Source of the DNA: an uncultured Akkermansia sp.
GTDB lineage: Bacteria; Verrucomicrobiota; Verrucomicrobiia; Verrucomicrobiales; Akkermansiaceae
Reading direction: 5' to 3'
Length of the DNA: 64,000 nt
Assembly: GCA_900548895.1 (NCBI GenBank)
Contig: URLZ01000003.1
Location: 44,886-108,885 of the forward strand
Under the pieces are notes generated by a model. It did not search any database. It saw nothing but the letters and a program-made list of their open reading frames with translations, and was not told the DNA's origin. This document shows positions 7,110 through 14,305 of the stretch, piece after piece. A program made the position numbers and the translations under genes. Numbering within the stretch: the first letter of the stretch is position 1; each line of letters opens with the position of its first letter.

Positions 7110-9284
7110 ATGTCTCTTTTCAACCTCGTGACCGATTACAAGCCCTCCGGCGACCAGCAGCAGGCCATCGACAAGCTGCTCAAGTCTCTCGCCGCCGGCA
7201 ACAAGCACCAGTGCCTGCTGGGGGTGACGGGCAGCGGCAAGACGTTTACGATGGCGAATCTCATCGCGGCGCAGGATCGCCCGGTGCTGGTGCTCTCGCA
7301 CAACAAGACGCTGGCGGCGCAGCTCTACTCGGAGCTCAAGGCTTTTTTCCCGCACAATGCGGTGGAGTATTTCGTCTCGTATTTCGATTATTATCAGCCG
7401 GAGGCCTACATTGCGAGCACGGATACGTACATCGAGAAGGACAGCGCCATCAATGAGGAGATTGACCGCCTCTGCCTCAATGCGATGCGCTCGCTGCTGC
7501 TGCGCCGCGATGTGATTGTGGTGGCGAGTGTGTCCTGCATCTACGGTCTGGGCTCGCCGGAGGATTATCGCAACCTGACGCTGTCGGTGACGGTGGGGCA
7601 GGAGATGGGGCGCGATGCGATGCTGGAGTGCCTGACGGAGCTGCTCTTTGAGCGCAATGACTACGAGTTTCAGCGCGGGCGCTTCCGCGTGCGCGGCGAT
7701 GTGGTGGAGGTGTACCCGGCGCAGAGCGACGGTGAGGCGGTGCGCGTGGAGTTTTTCGGCGATGAGATTGATGCGGTGTCGCTCATCGACGCAGGCACGG
7801 GGCGGGTGCGCGAGAAGCTGCCGGGCTACATCTTTTTCCCGGTGAAGCAGTATGTGTCTGCCCCGGAGAAGCGCGAGGCGGCGATTCGCTCGATTCGCGC
7901 GGAGCTGGCGGAGCGCGTGGCGTGGTTCGAGCAGCACAACAAGCTGATCGAGGCGCAGCGCCTCAAGATGCGCACGGAGTATGATCTGGAGCTCATTAGC
8001 GAGATCGGCTTTTGCAAGGGTATTGAGAATTACTCGCGCCATCTGGCGGGGCGGGCTCCCGGGGCGACGCCGTCGACGCTTCAGGATTATTTCCCGGCGG
8101 ATCACTTGACGCTGATTGATGAGTCGCACGCGACGATTCCGCAGATCGGGGGGATGTATGAGGGGGATCGCTCGCGCAAGCAGGTCCTGATCGATCACGG
8201 CTTCCGCCTGCCGTCTGCGCTCGACAACCGCCCGCTGCGCTTCGATGAGTTCATGAACCGCCAGGCGCAGCTGGTGTACGTGAGTGCGACGCCCGGGCCG
8301 TTTGAGTATGTCAACTGCGTGCCGGGCAATCACAGTTTCATTCCGGTGATGAAGGCGAAGCGCGGCAACACGCACGCGCGCAGTCGCGAGGCGAGCCGGG
8401 CGGTGCGCGAGGCGCCCGCCGGCTTTACGGGGGTGTTTTTTCACAACATCGATGAGCTGCGGGTGCCGCCGAATCCCTCGTCCGCGCCGGTGGAGAGCTT
8501 TGACCCGACGCGCCTCGGCCAGCCGCTGATCGTGGAGCAGATTATCCGCCCGACGGGGCTGCTGGAGCCGAAGATTACGCTGCTGCCGCTCGAGGGGCAG
8601 ATCGACCGCACGATCGAGCTCTGCCACGAGCGCGTGAGCCGCCGTGAGCGCGTGCTGGTGACGACGCTGACGAAGCGCACGGCGGAGGATCTCACGGATT
8701 ATCTGCGCCGCGTGGGGCTGAAGGTGGCGTACATTCACGCGGATGTGGATGCGATTGAGCGCGTGGAGACGCTGCGCCGCCTGCGCGCGGGTCGCGTGGA
8801 TATTCTGGTGGGCATCAACCTGCTGCGCGAGGGCTTGGATTTACCCGAGGTGTCGCTGGTCTGCATTCTCGATGCCGACAAGGAGGGCTTTTTGCGCAAT
8901 GAGACGAGTCTCGTGCAGACGGCGGGGCGCGCGGCTCGCCACGAGCACGGTGAGTGCGTGCTCTTCTGCGATGTGGTGACGGATTCGATTCGCCGCCTGG
9001 TGGAGGAGAGCGACCGCCGCCGGGCGATTCAGCAGGCCTACAATGAGGCGCACGGCATTACGCCGCACACGGTGAACCGCGGGGATCAGGCGGCTCTGCG
9101 CCTCTACACGCCGGACGACGAGGAGGAGGAGCAGGCGCTGGAGGCCTGCGAGGATGGGGAGGCGGCGGATGCGGCTTCTCGGATCGAGCGGCTGGAGCGC
9201 GAGATGCGCGAGGCAGCGGCACGGCTCGATTTCGAGACGGCGGCGGTGCTGCGCGATCGTATCAAGGCGCTGCGGGCGGACTGA
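7110..9284 (+). CDS. uvrB: Excinuclease ABC subunit B
   Basis: 724 residues. UvrB is the damage-verifying helicase-like subunit of nucleotide excision repair. Visible elements in order: Walker A GVTGSGKT, the beta-hairpin region YFDYYQPEAYI, the DESH box (LIDESHATIPQ), the SATPG motif III, IRPTGLLEP, helicase motifs V-VI (GINLLREGLDLPEV, QTAGRAARH), and the C-terminal UVR motif that contacts UvrC (from residue about 687). It is about 50 residues longer than usual because roughly 70 residues (about 398-473) separate SATPG from IRPTG, where most UvrBs have about 15-20. Everything else is collinear, so function is probably retained. Divergent from the membrane protein gene. Confidence 0.97.
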   Translation: MSLFNLVTDYKPSGDQQQAIDKLLKSLAAGNKHQCLLGVTGSGKTFTMANLIAAQDRPVLVLSHNKTLAAQLYSELKAFFPHNAVEYFVSYFDYYQPEAYIASTDTYIEKDSAINEEIDRLCLNAMRSLLLRRDVIVVASVSCIYGLGSPEDYRNLTLSVTVGQEMGRDAMLECLTELLFERNDYEFQRGRFRVRGDVVEVYPAQSDGEAVRVEFFGDEIDAVSLIDAGTGRVREKLPGYIFFPVKQYVSAPEKREAAIRSIRAELAERVAWFEQHNKLIEAQRLKMRTEYDLELISEIGFCKGIENYSRHLAGRAPGATPSTLQDYFPADHLTLIDESHATIPQIGGMYEGDRSRKQVLIDHGFRLPSALDNRPLRFDEFMNRQAQLVYVSATPGPFEYVNCVPGNHSFIPVMKAKRGNTHARSREASRAVREAPAGFTGVFFHNIDELRVPPNPSSAPVESFDPTRLGQPLIVEQIIRPTGLLEPKITLLPLEGQIDRTIELCHERVSRRERVLVTTLTKRTAEDLTDYLRRVGLKVAYIHADVDAIERVETLRRLRAGRVDILVGINLLREGLDLPEVSLVCILDADKEGFLRNETSLVQTAGRAARHEHGECVLFCDVVTDSIRRLVEESDRRRAIQQAYNEAHGITPHTVNRGDQAALRLYTPDDEEEEQALEACEDGEAADAASRIERLEREMREAAARLDFETAAVLRDRIKALRAD

Positions 9285-9298
9285 GTCTGTTCGGATCC

Positions 9299-9320
9299 GC
9301 GCCGCTCGTTCCGGCGCTTT
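9299..9320 (+). terminator. Possible weak terminator after uvrB
   Basis: A 6-bp stem (gcgccg/cggcgc) is followed by only three T, 15-35 nt after the uvrB stop. Weak. Confidence 0.3.
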
Positions 9321-9370
9321 GGCTGCGTTGGTGGCGGTGCTCGACTGCACCCGGCTGCGCCCGGTCGCTT

Positions 9371-9410
9371 TCAACAGTGTTCAACGGTGTTCAACGGTGT
9401 TCAACGGTGT
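9371..9410 (+). repeat. Four tandem copies of a 10-bp repeat
   Basis: tcaacagtgt followed by three perfect copies of tcaacggtgt, with no spacing. The 10-bp period places each copy on the same helix face. It lies 69 bp upstream of the -35 box of the ribbon-helix-helix gene, a class of regulators known to bind short tandem operators. Confidence 0.9.
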
Positions 9411-9478
9411 TCGGTCGCGCACGGAGGCGGTTTGAGGGGTTCTGAAGGGTGTTCCGTGGGCTTTCTCTCGGATGGGGG

Positions 9479-9507
9479 TTGCCTTCTCGGGGGCAATTTG
9501 CTAAGAT
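9479..9507 (+). promoter_or_regulatory. Promoter of the RHH-mnmA unit (leaderless)
   Basis: TTGCCT (9479-9484), 17-bp spacer, TAAGAT (9502-9507), then 7 nt to the ATG at 9515. Confidence 0.65.
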
Positions 9508-9514
9508 GCCGGGT

Positions 9515-9772
9515 ATGGAGAGGCAGACGATTTCTCTGCGCATTGAGGCGAAAGAGCTCAAGCGCGTCGATGAGTTGTGCGCCGGCAACTGCATGGAGCG
9601 GACGACCTTCATCAATTTTGCCATTGAGAGCATGCTGGACTACGCCGAGCGTTGCGGCGTGGTGACGCCGGCCGGGCGCGTGCCCGCGCTCGTGGCGGCG
9701 GCTCAGGCGCGAGGCGCCGCGGCAGCCGAGGCGGATGCGGCGGCCATCACGACAGGGGAGGGAGGCTGCTGA
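9515..9772 (+). CDS. Ribbon-helix-helix-like DNA-binding protein
   Basis: 85 residues. The N-terminal 45 residues follow the CopG/Arc pattern: a short strand (TISLRI), then helix A (AKELKRVDELCAG), a turn, and helix B (TTFINFAIESMLDYAE). The C-terminal 35 residues are Ala/Gly-rich. The family acts as dimeric repressors, often autoregulatory or as antitoxins. The start at 9515 is chosen because a -10 box ends 7 nt upstream. Its TGA overlaps the mnmA ATG (TGATG), so translation is probably coupled. The 10-bp tandem repeat upstream is a candidate operator. No toxin gene is adjacent. Confidence 0.7.
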   Translation: MERQTISLRIEAKELKRVDELCAGNCMERTTFINFAIESMLDYAERCGVVTPAGRVPALVAAAQARGAAAAEADAAAITTGEGGC

Positions 9773-10866
9773 TGGCTCGCTTGCTGGTGGCGTTGAGCGG
9801 CGGTGTGGACAGCGCGGCGGCGGCGGCCCTGCTCGTGGAGCAGGGGCACGAGGTCGTGGCGGCCTACATGAAGAACTGGGTCAACGACGAGAACATCCCC
9901 GGCGAATGCCCGTGGGAGCGCGATATTGAGGACGCGCTCGCGGTGTGTCGACGCCTCGGAATCGAGTTCCGCGTGATCGATCTCATCGAGCAGTACCGGG
10001 CCCGGGTGGTGAATTATTTGCTGGAGGGCTATCGGCAGGGCTCGACGCCGAATCCCGATGTGCTCTGCAACCGCGAGATGAAGTTCGGGGTGCTGTTGGA
10101 CTACGCGCTCGAGCAGGGCTTCTGCGGCGTGGCGACGGGCCACTACGCGCGGCGCCTCGATGTGCCGGGTCTCGGCAGCTACGTGCTGCGCGGGCGGGAT
10201 GAGAACAAGGATCAGTCGTACTTTCTGGCGCTGATGCGGCCCGAGCAGGTCGCGCACGCCGTCTTCCCGGTCGGGGAGATGACGAAGCCCGAGGTGCGCG
10301 CGCTGGCGCGGCGCTTCGATCTGCCGAATGCCGCCAAAAAGGATTCGCAGGGTATTTGTTTCATCGGGCAGGTGAAGATGAGCGACTTTTTGCGCCACTA
10401 TCTGCCGGACAATCCCGGCGATATTGTGGATTTGCAGGGCCGGGTGCTGGGGCGCCACGACGGTCTGCATCTCTTCACGATGGGCCAGCGCAAGGGCCAC
10501 CATGTGGCGTCGCCGCGCGAGGGCGTGGCCTATGTGGTGGTCGGCAAGGATTTGGAGCACAACCGCCTCATCCTCGGCTTCGAGGGCGAGGAGACGCCGG
10601 GGCTCTACTCGCGCCGGGCGGTGGTGGGCTCAATCACCAATACGCTGGAGCCGCTGCCGGAGCGCGTGATGGCGCAGCCGCGCTACCGCGCGCCGGCTGT
10701 TCCGGCGCGCTGCACGTCGCTGGGCGAGGGGCGCGTGGAGCTGGAGTTCGACGAGCCGGTGCGCGCTCTGGCGCTTGGGCAGGTCTGCGCCTTTTACGCT
10801 CCCGATGCGGGGCGCGGTGAGCGCCTGCTCGGCGGGGGCTTTTTTGAGCGTTGCAGCGGCTGTTGA
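9772..10866 (+). CDS. mnmA: tRNA-specific 2-thiouridylase MnmA
   Basis: 364 residues, normal length. MnmA activates and thiolates U34 of tRNAs for Lys, Glu and Gln in the cytoplasm. The N-terminal PP-loop SGGVDS binds ATP. The two catalytic cysteines are in NPDVLCNREMKFG and DSQGICFIGQ. The ATG at 9772 overlaps the stop codon of the RHH gene by one base, which implies translational coupling and a shared promoter at 9479-9507. The longer in-frame extension upstream only reads the RHH gene in another frame and is discarded. Confidence 0.96.
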   Translation: MARLLVALSGGVDSAAAAALLVEQGHEVVAAYMKNWVNDENIPGECPWERDIEDALAVCRRLGIEFRVIDLIEQYRARVVNYLLEGYRQGSTPNPDVLCNREMKFGVLLDYALEQGFCGVATGHYARRLDVPGLGSYVLRGRDENKDQSYFLALMRPEQVAHAVFPVGEMTKPEVRALARRFDLPNAAKKDSQGICFIGQVKMSDFLRHYLPDNPGDIVDLQGRVLGRHDGLHLFTMGQRKGHHVASPREGVAYVVVGKDLEHNRLILGFEGEETPGLYSRRAVVGSITNTLEPLPERVMAQPRYRAPAVPARCTSLGEGRVELEFDEPVRALALGQVCAFYAPDAGRGERLLGGGFFERCSGC

Positions 10867-11032
10867 GGGCTGCTGCGAACAGCGGCGAACGGCGGCGTGT
10901 GGCCGTGGACGGCTGCATGCGGTTGGCGCTCTGCCGAGGCGTCTTTGACGGGGCCCTTTGGACGGTGCGCCGCCGCGCCTGAGGCGCCCGGGGGCCGCGC
11001 CGCTGCCGCGCGGGGTTTCCGCGGCTGCGGCT

Positions 11033-11725
11033 TCAGTGGCTGTAGTCGCGCTTGCCGAAGATGGCGGAGCCGACGCGCACGATGGTGGAGCCCTCTTCGA
11101 CGGCGACGACGTAGTCGTGGCTCATGCCCATGGAGAGCTCGGGCAGGGGAAGGGGCCCCCGCTCGCGCAACTGCTCGGCCAGCTCCCGCAGGCGGCGGAA
11201 GGCCGGGCGGGCGTCGTTCGGGTCCTCGGTGGGGGCCGGGATGCACATGAGGCCGCGGATGTCGAGGTTCGGCAGGGCGGTCAGCTCGTCCCAGCTCTCC
11301 AGCAGGCCGTCGGGGGTGAAGCCGTGCTTGCTGGCCTCGCCGTCGACGTTGACTTCGAGCAGGATGGCGGCGCTGCGGCCGAGTTCGCCGGCGATGCGCG
11401 AGAGGGCAGCGGCCAGCTTCAGGCTGTCGACGGCTTCGATGAGCGCGAAGCCCTGCTCGAGCGCTTTGCGCACCTTGTTGCGCTGCAGGGGGCCGATGAG
11501 GTGCCAGCTGCAATCGGCGGGCATGGCGGGGATTTTCTCCATCGCTTCCTGAAGGCGGTTTTCGCCGAAGAGTCGCTGGCCGTCGGCGTAGGCCTGCATG
11601 ATGTCGCTGACGGGGAAGGTTTTGCTGACGGCGAGCAGGGTGACGCTGCCCTCGGGGCGCCCGGCGCGCTGCTCAGCGGCGCGGATGGCTGCGCGGATTT
11701 CGTTGAGTTGATCTTGGATGTACAT
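11033..11725 (-). CDS. yggS: Pyridoxal-phosphate homeostasis protein (YggS/PLPBP family)
   Basis: 230 residues, the usual size. A fold III PLP-binding TIM barrel without known enzymatic activity that buffers PLP. Motifs: LLAVSKTFP with the PLP lysine, the FGENRLQE segment, WHLIGPLQRNK, LLEVNVDGEASKHG, and SMGMSHDYVVAVEEGSTIVRVGSAIFG, which holds the phosphate-binding residues. The start at 11725 gives the standard N-terminus. It follows the GT9 gene by 47 nt on the same strand and is probably cotranscribed. Confidence 0.95.
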   Translation of the reverse strand: MYIQDQLNEIRAAIRAAEQRAGRPEGSVTLLAVSKTFPVSDIMQAYADGQRLFGENRLQEAMEKIPAMPADCSWHLIGPLQRNKVRKALEQGFALIEAVDSLKLAAALSRIAGELGRSAAILLEVNVDGEASKHGFTPDGLLESWDELTALPNLDIRGLMCIPAPTEDPNDARPAFRRLRELAEQLRERGPLPLPELSMGMSHDYVVAVEEGSTIVRVGSAIFGKRDYSH

Positions 11726-11772
11726 GGTGTCGTGGAGAAGGAATTCGTGCGGCCGCCGGGCGGGCGGCGGTC

Positions 11773-12696
11773 TCAGGGGGTGTCGAGGCCGAGGCTCCGG
11801 CAGACGGCGTCGGGGCTGAGCTCGGCGAGGGCGCCCGGGGAGCGCAGGATGCGGGTGTCGCGGCCGCGGGCGACGGTTTCGGCGTCCTCCGCGCCGCAGA
11901 GCACGAGGGTGGGGGCCCCGCTCAGGGCCGCCAGCTGCGTGAGGCCGCTGACGTTGCCGATGCAGAAGCGGGCGCGGGTGGCGAGGGCCGGAACGGCGCT
12001 GAGGCTGCATTGCCCGCTGAGGTCGGTGCAGAGGCCGGGGTTGCTCCCGCAGATGGTGTCGATGATGCTGCGCTCGGCGTTGCTGCCGAGAATGACGCTG
12101 CGGATGCCGCGGCGGCCGAGTCGGGCGGCGAGTTCGGCGTAGTGCTCGGCCGGCCAGCGCGTGGAGCCTGCGGCGGCGGGGCCGCCGGGGATGAGCAGGG
12201 CGTAGCTCTCGGGCAGCTCGATGTCGCCGAGGCTGCTGCGCAGGAAGCTCAGGTCGGTGGGGCGGGGGATGAAGGTGCAGCCGGAGATGCTGACGCTGCC
12301 GCAGCCGAAGCGCCGCGTCTTGCGCAGCAGCAGATGGCGGTAGTCATCGCTCTCGCCGGGTACGGGCAACTGGTACCAGTGCAGCTCGCAGGGGGGCAGA
12401 ATCCAGCGCATGAGCCTCAGGTACTGGCGCGTGAGCGGGCTGCACTGCAGGTCGTAGATGTGCGTGTAGCCGCCGGAGGCGAGCCGATGCACGAGGGCGG
12501 GGGTGTTGACGGCCTTGCCCGTATCGGTGATGATTTCTCCGACGCCGGGGATTTGCTCGGCGAGGCTCAGATGGGCCGGCGAGGTGAGCAGGCTGATGCC
12601 GGCGCCCGGGTGCTCGTCGATGATGGCGCGGATGCAGCCCAAGGAGAGCACGAAGCGGCTGAGATTGCCCGGCTCGATGATGAGTACCTGATCCAT
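11773..12696 (-). CDS. Glycosyltransferase family 9 (ADP-heptose:LPS heptosyltransferase-like)
   Basis: 307 residues with a GT-B, GT9-type layout. The N-terminus reads VLIIEPGNLSRFVLSLGCIRAI (usually GDxxxxxPxxxxLR), and the C-terminal half has LLIPGGPAAAGSTRWPAEHYAELA and FCIGNVSGLTQLAALSGAPTLVL (usually NDSGxxHLAAALGxPTVALFG). Family members transfer heptose to lipopolysaccharide core at the inner membrane, which supports a Gram-negative envelope. Sequence is divergent, so the exact sugar is unknown. A -10 TATACT lies 16 nt upstream of the ATG. First gene of a unit with yggS. Confidence 0.85.
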   Translation of the reverse strand: MDQVLIIEPGNLSRFVLSLGCIRAIIDEHPGAGISLLTSPAHLSLAEQIPGVGEIITDTGKAVNTPALVHRLASGGYTHIYDLQCSPLTRQYLRLMRWILPPCELHWYQLPVPGESDDYRHLLLRKTRRFGCGSVSISGCTFIPRPTDLSFLRSSLGDIELPESYALLIPGGPAAAGSTRWPAEHYAELAARLGRRGIRSVILGSNAERSIIDTICGSNPGLCTDLSGQCSLSAVPALATRARFCIGNVSGLTQLAALSGAPTLVLCGAEDAETVARGRDTRILRSPGALAELSPDAVCRSLGLDTP

Positions 12697-12712
12697 GGTT
12701 GTCTTTTTACTG

Positions 12713-12741
12713 AGTATAGCTCAGTTGCCCGCCTTTGGCGA
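12713..12741 (-). promoter_or_regulatory. Promoter of the GT9-yggS unit
   Basis: Minus strand TCGCCA (12741-12736), 17-bp spacer, TATACT (12718-12713). Predicted leader about 10 nt. Confidence 0.55.
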
Positions 12742-12832
12742 GCCGGAAACTCAGCCGCGGCCGGCTTTTTCGCCGACGGAGTCCTCGGGCGGGAGTTTGT
12801 TTCTGCCGCGGGGGGAAAGGGGGCGGCTGTCG

Positions 12833-12872
12833 ACAAAAAAGAGGGGCGCCTGTGCGGCGCCCCTCTCACCTT
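12833..12872 (-). terminator. Terminator of the RRM protein gene
   Basis: On the minus strand a 10-bp stem (gaggggcgcc/ggcgcccctc) with a 5-nt loop is followed by six T, about 30 nt after the RRM gene stop. Confidence 0.92.
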
Positions 12873-12895
12873 GATGTTAGCTTTGCGGCGGTCGT

Positions 12896-13609
12896 TTAGC
12901 CTGGCTGCCCGCTCTCCTCGGCTGCGGGAGCCGCGGGGGCTGCTGCCTCGGGCGCGGGGGCTTCAGCGGCGGCCTCGGCGGGGCTGTTCTCGGTCGCGGC
13001 CTGCGGCGCGGCGTCCGCGGACTCGCCGTTCTCGCGGTTGCCGTGGTCGGTCTTCTCGCTGGCGGCGCTGACCATCAGCTCGCGGCCCATGAAGGGCTGG
13101 CCGTGCAGCACCTCGGCGGCGCGGCGGGCGTCGTCGATCTGATACATCTCGACGAAGGCGTAGCCCTTGCTCTTGTAGGTGCGCGGGTTGTAGATGATCT
13201 CAACGCTGCGCACGTTGCCGAAGCCCTTGAAGAGATCTTCAAGCTCGGCTTCCGTGGCCTCGTAGGAGAGGTTGCCGACGTAGAGGCGGGCGTTGCGCGT
13301 GGGCGGCGTCGAGGCGGGGCGACGGCGGCCGCTGCGAGCCGCGGCGGGGTTGCCGCCCTGGTTGGCGCGAGGCTTCGGCGCGCGCGTCTTTTTCGGGGTG
13401 ACGTTGCTGTTGCGGGCGGGCTCGCCGCTCAGTTCATCCTTCTTGCGGCCGATGCCGAAGAAGGCCAGAATGCGTTTGAGCAGGGAGGGCTTGCCGGTCG
13501 GTATATCCTCACGATGCGGCATGCGCTGGCGGCGATGCCCCTGGTGATGCACAGAGCGACGGCGGCGCGAACCCATGCCCTGACGGCCTTGTGTGTAGTG
13601 TTCTGCCAT
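12896..13609 (-). CDS. RRM-domain RNA-binding protein
   Basis: 237 residues with a single RNA recognition motif in the middle (about residues 97-175): RNP2 LYVGNLS and RNP1 KGYAFVEM, both with the aromatic RNA-contact residues intact. It is flanked by a basic, Arg/Lys/Pro-rich N-terminal region and an acidic Ala/Glu/Pro-rich C-terminal tail. Bacterial RRM proteins of this kind are often cold- or stress-induced RNA chaperones. The start MAEHY at 13609 is preferred; an alternative ATG lies at 13636. A strong promoter about 115 nt upstream leaves a structured leader (hairpin 13684-13720) suggestive of autoregulation. Specific RNA targets are unknown. Confidence 0.9.
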   Translation of the reverse strand: MAEHYTQGRQGMGSRRRRSVHHQGHRRQRMPHREDIPTGKPSLLKRILAFFGIGRKKDELSGEPARNSNVTPKKTRAPKPRANQGGNPAAARSGRRRPASTPPTRNARLYVGNLSYEATEAELEDLFKGFGNVRSVEIIYNPRTYKSKGYAFVEMYQIDDARRAAEVLHGQPFMGRELMVSAASEKTDHGNRENGESADAAPQAATENSPAEAAAEAPAPEAAAPAAPAAEESGQPG

Positions 13610-13683
13610 GTTATCTGTTTGGTTTTGTTGCGGCACCTGCCGCGCCCTCAGACATTCGAGCGCGGCGGCGGCTGTTGATCAGC

Positions 13684-13720
13684 GGAGCTCATCCGGGAAA
13701 AACTCCCGTGCATGAGCTCC
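13684..13720 (-). promoter_or_regulatory. 5'-terminal hairpin in the RRM gene leader
   Basis: Perfect 9-bp outer stem (ggagctcat/atgagctcc) enclosing a further 5-bp stem (cggga/tcccg). It begins at the predicted transcript start and lies 75 nt before the start codon. Confidence 0.7.
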
Positions 13721-13726
13721 ACTCTC

Positions 13727-13754
13727 ATCATAGCGGGCAAGGGGCCTTTGGCAA
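13727..13754 (-). promoter_or_regulatory. Promoter of the RRM protein gene
   Basis: Minus strand TTGCCA (13754-13749), 16-bp spacer, TATGAT (13732-13727). Transcript start predicted near 13720. Confidence 0.75.
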
Positions 13755-13815
13755 GCCCAAAATGCGACATGCGCGGCTTTATCTTCACTTTCGCGCGCGA
13801 TGGCGCTGAAAGTGC

Positions 13816-13844
13816 TTGACCCTGCCGCGCCGCTGTGACAGAAT
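13816..13844 (+). promoter_or_regulatory. Promoter of the SRP RNA gene
   Basis: TTGACC (13816-13821), 17-bp spacer, CAGAAT (13839-13844). Predicted start near 13851. Confidence 0.65.
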
Positions 13845-13850
13845 GGCGCT

Positions 13851-13955
13851 GCCGTCGGGATCCCCCGGAGGCATGGCTGGAAAACCCCGCCAGGACCGAG
13901 AGGTAGCAACGGTATTCAGTCCATGCTTGTCGGGTGTGGTCTCGGCGGTTTTTTT
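13851..13955 (+). ncRNA. ffs: Signal recognition particle RNA, small bacterial (4.5S) type
   Basis: About 100 nt. The conserved domain IV core that binds Ffh is clear: gccaggaccgagaggtagc around 13889-13907 (compare GUCAGGUCCGGAAGGAAGCAGC in E. coli), including the asymmetric CAGG and symmetric loop bases. The ends close: positions from 13852 (ccgtcgggatc) pair with the 3' segment near 13938-13948 (ggtctcggcgg) over about 11 bp with G-U pairs. The RNA ends in a run of seven T, which serves as its terminator. It lacks the Alu domain. It pairs with Ffh for cotranslational membrane targeting. Confidence 0.9.
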
Positions 13956-14215
13956 GTTTTGCATGTGGCGCCCGCCGTTGTGTTCGGCGCTCGTCGCGCT
14001 TTCTTTGGCTGGTCGCTTCCTTTGTTTGGACTGATCAGCATTTGCGGGCCTGACTGAGGCTCCTTCGACGGCGGTGCCCGACCGCAGCGCCCCTGAGTGC
14101 GGAGCGTCGGCCGCCGCGTTATTCGCTGGGGGTGTTGGAGAGTCCAAGGCTCCGGAAAGGGGGGGCGCGTGCAGGCTATGTCTCAAGGGCGCGATGTTGC
14201 CGCATCACACGACAA
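13956..14215. other. Intergenic region downstream of the SRP RNA
   Basis: About 260 nt between the SRP RNA and the terminator-like hairpin of the converging GH2 gene. No gene, tRNA or repeat recognised. Confidence 0.45.
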
Positions 14216-14244
14216 GGCCGGCAAGCCCGAGGGACTTGCCGGCC
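14216..14244 (-). terminator. Terminator-like hairpin after the GH2 gene
   Basis: A 10-bp perfect stem (ggccggcaag/cttgccggcc) with a 9-nt loop, about 60 nt beyond the GH2 stop. The T run is poor (ttgt), so it may be only partly effective. Confidence 0.5.
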
Positions 14245-14305
14245 GGTGTGTGCGAGCGTCGGGAAGGCGCCGGCGGTTGGGGCCGGCGCTCCGCGTCGCG
14301 GTCGC

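Noticed and set aside
9371-9410. Possible CRISPR-like repeat
   Set aside because: Units are 10 bp with no spacers. It is a simple tandem repeat.
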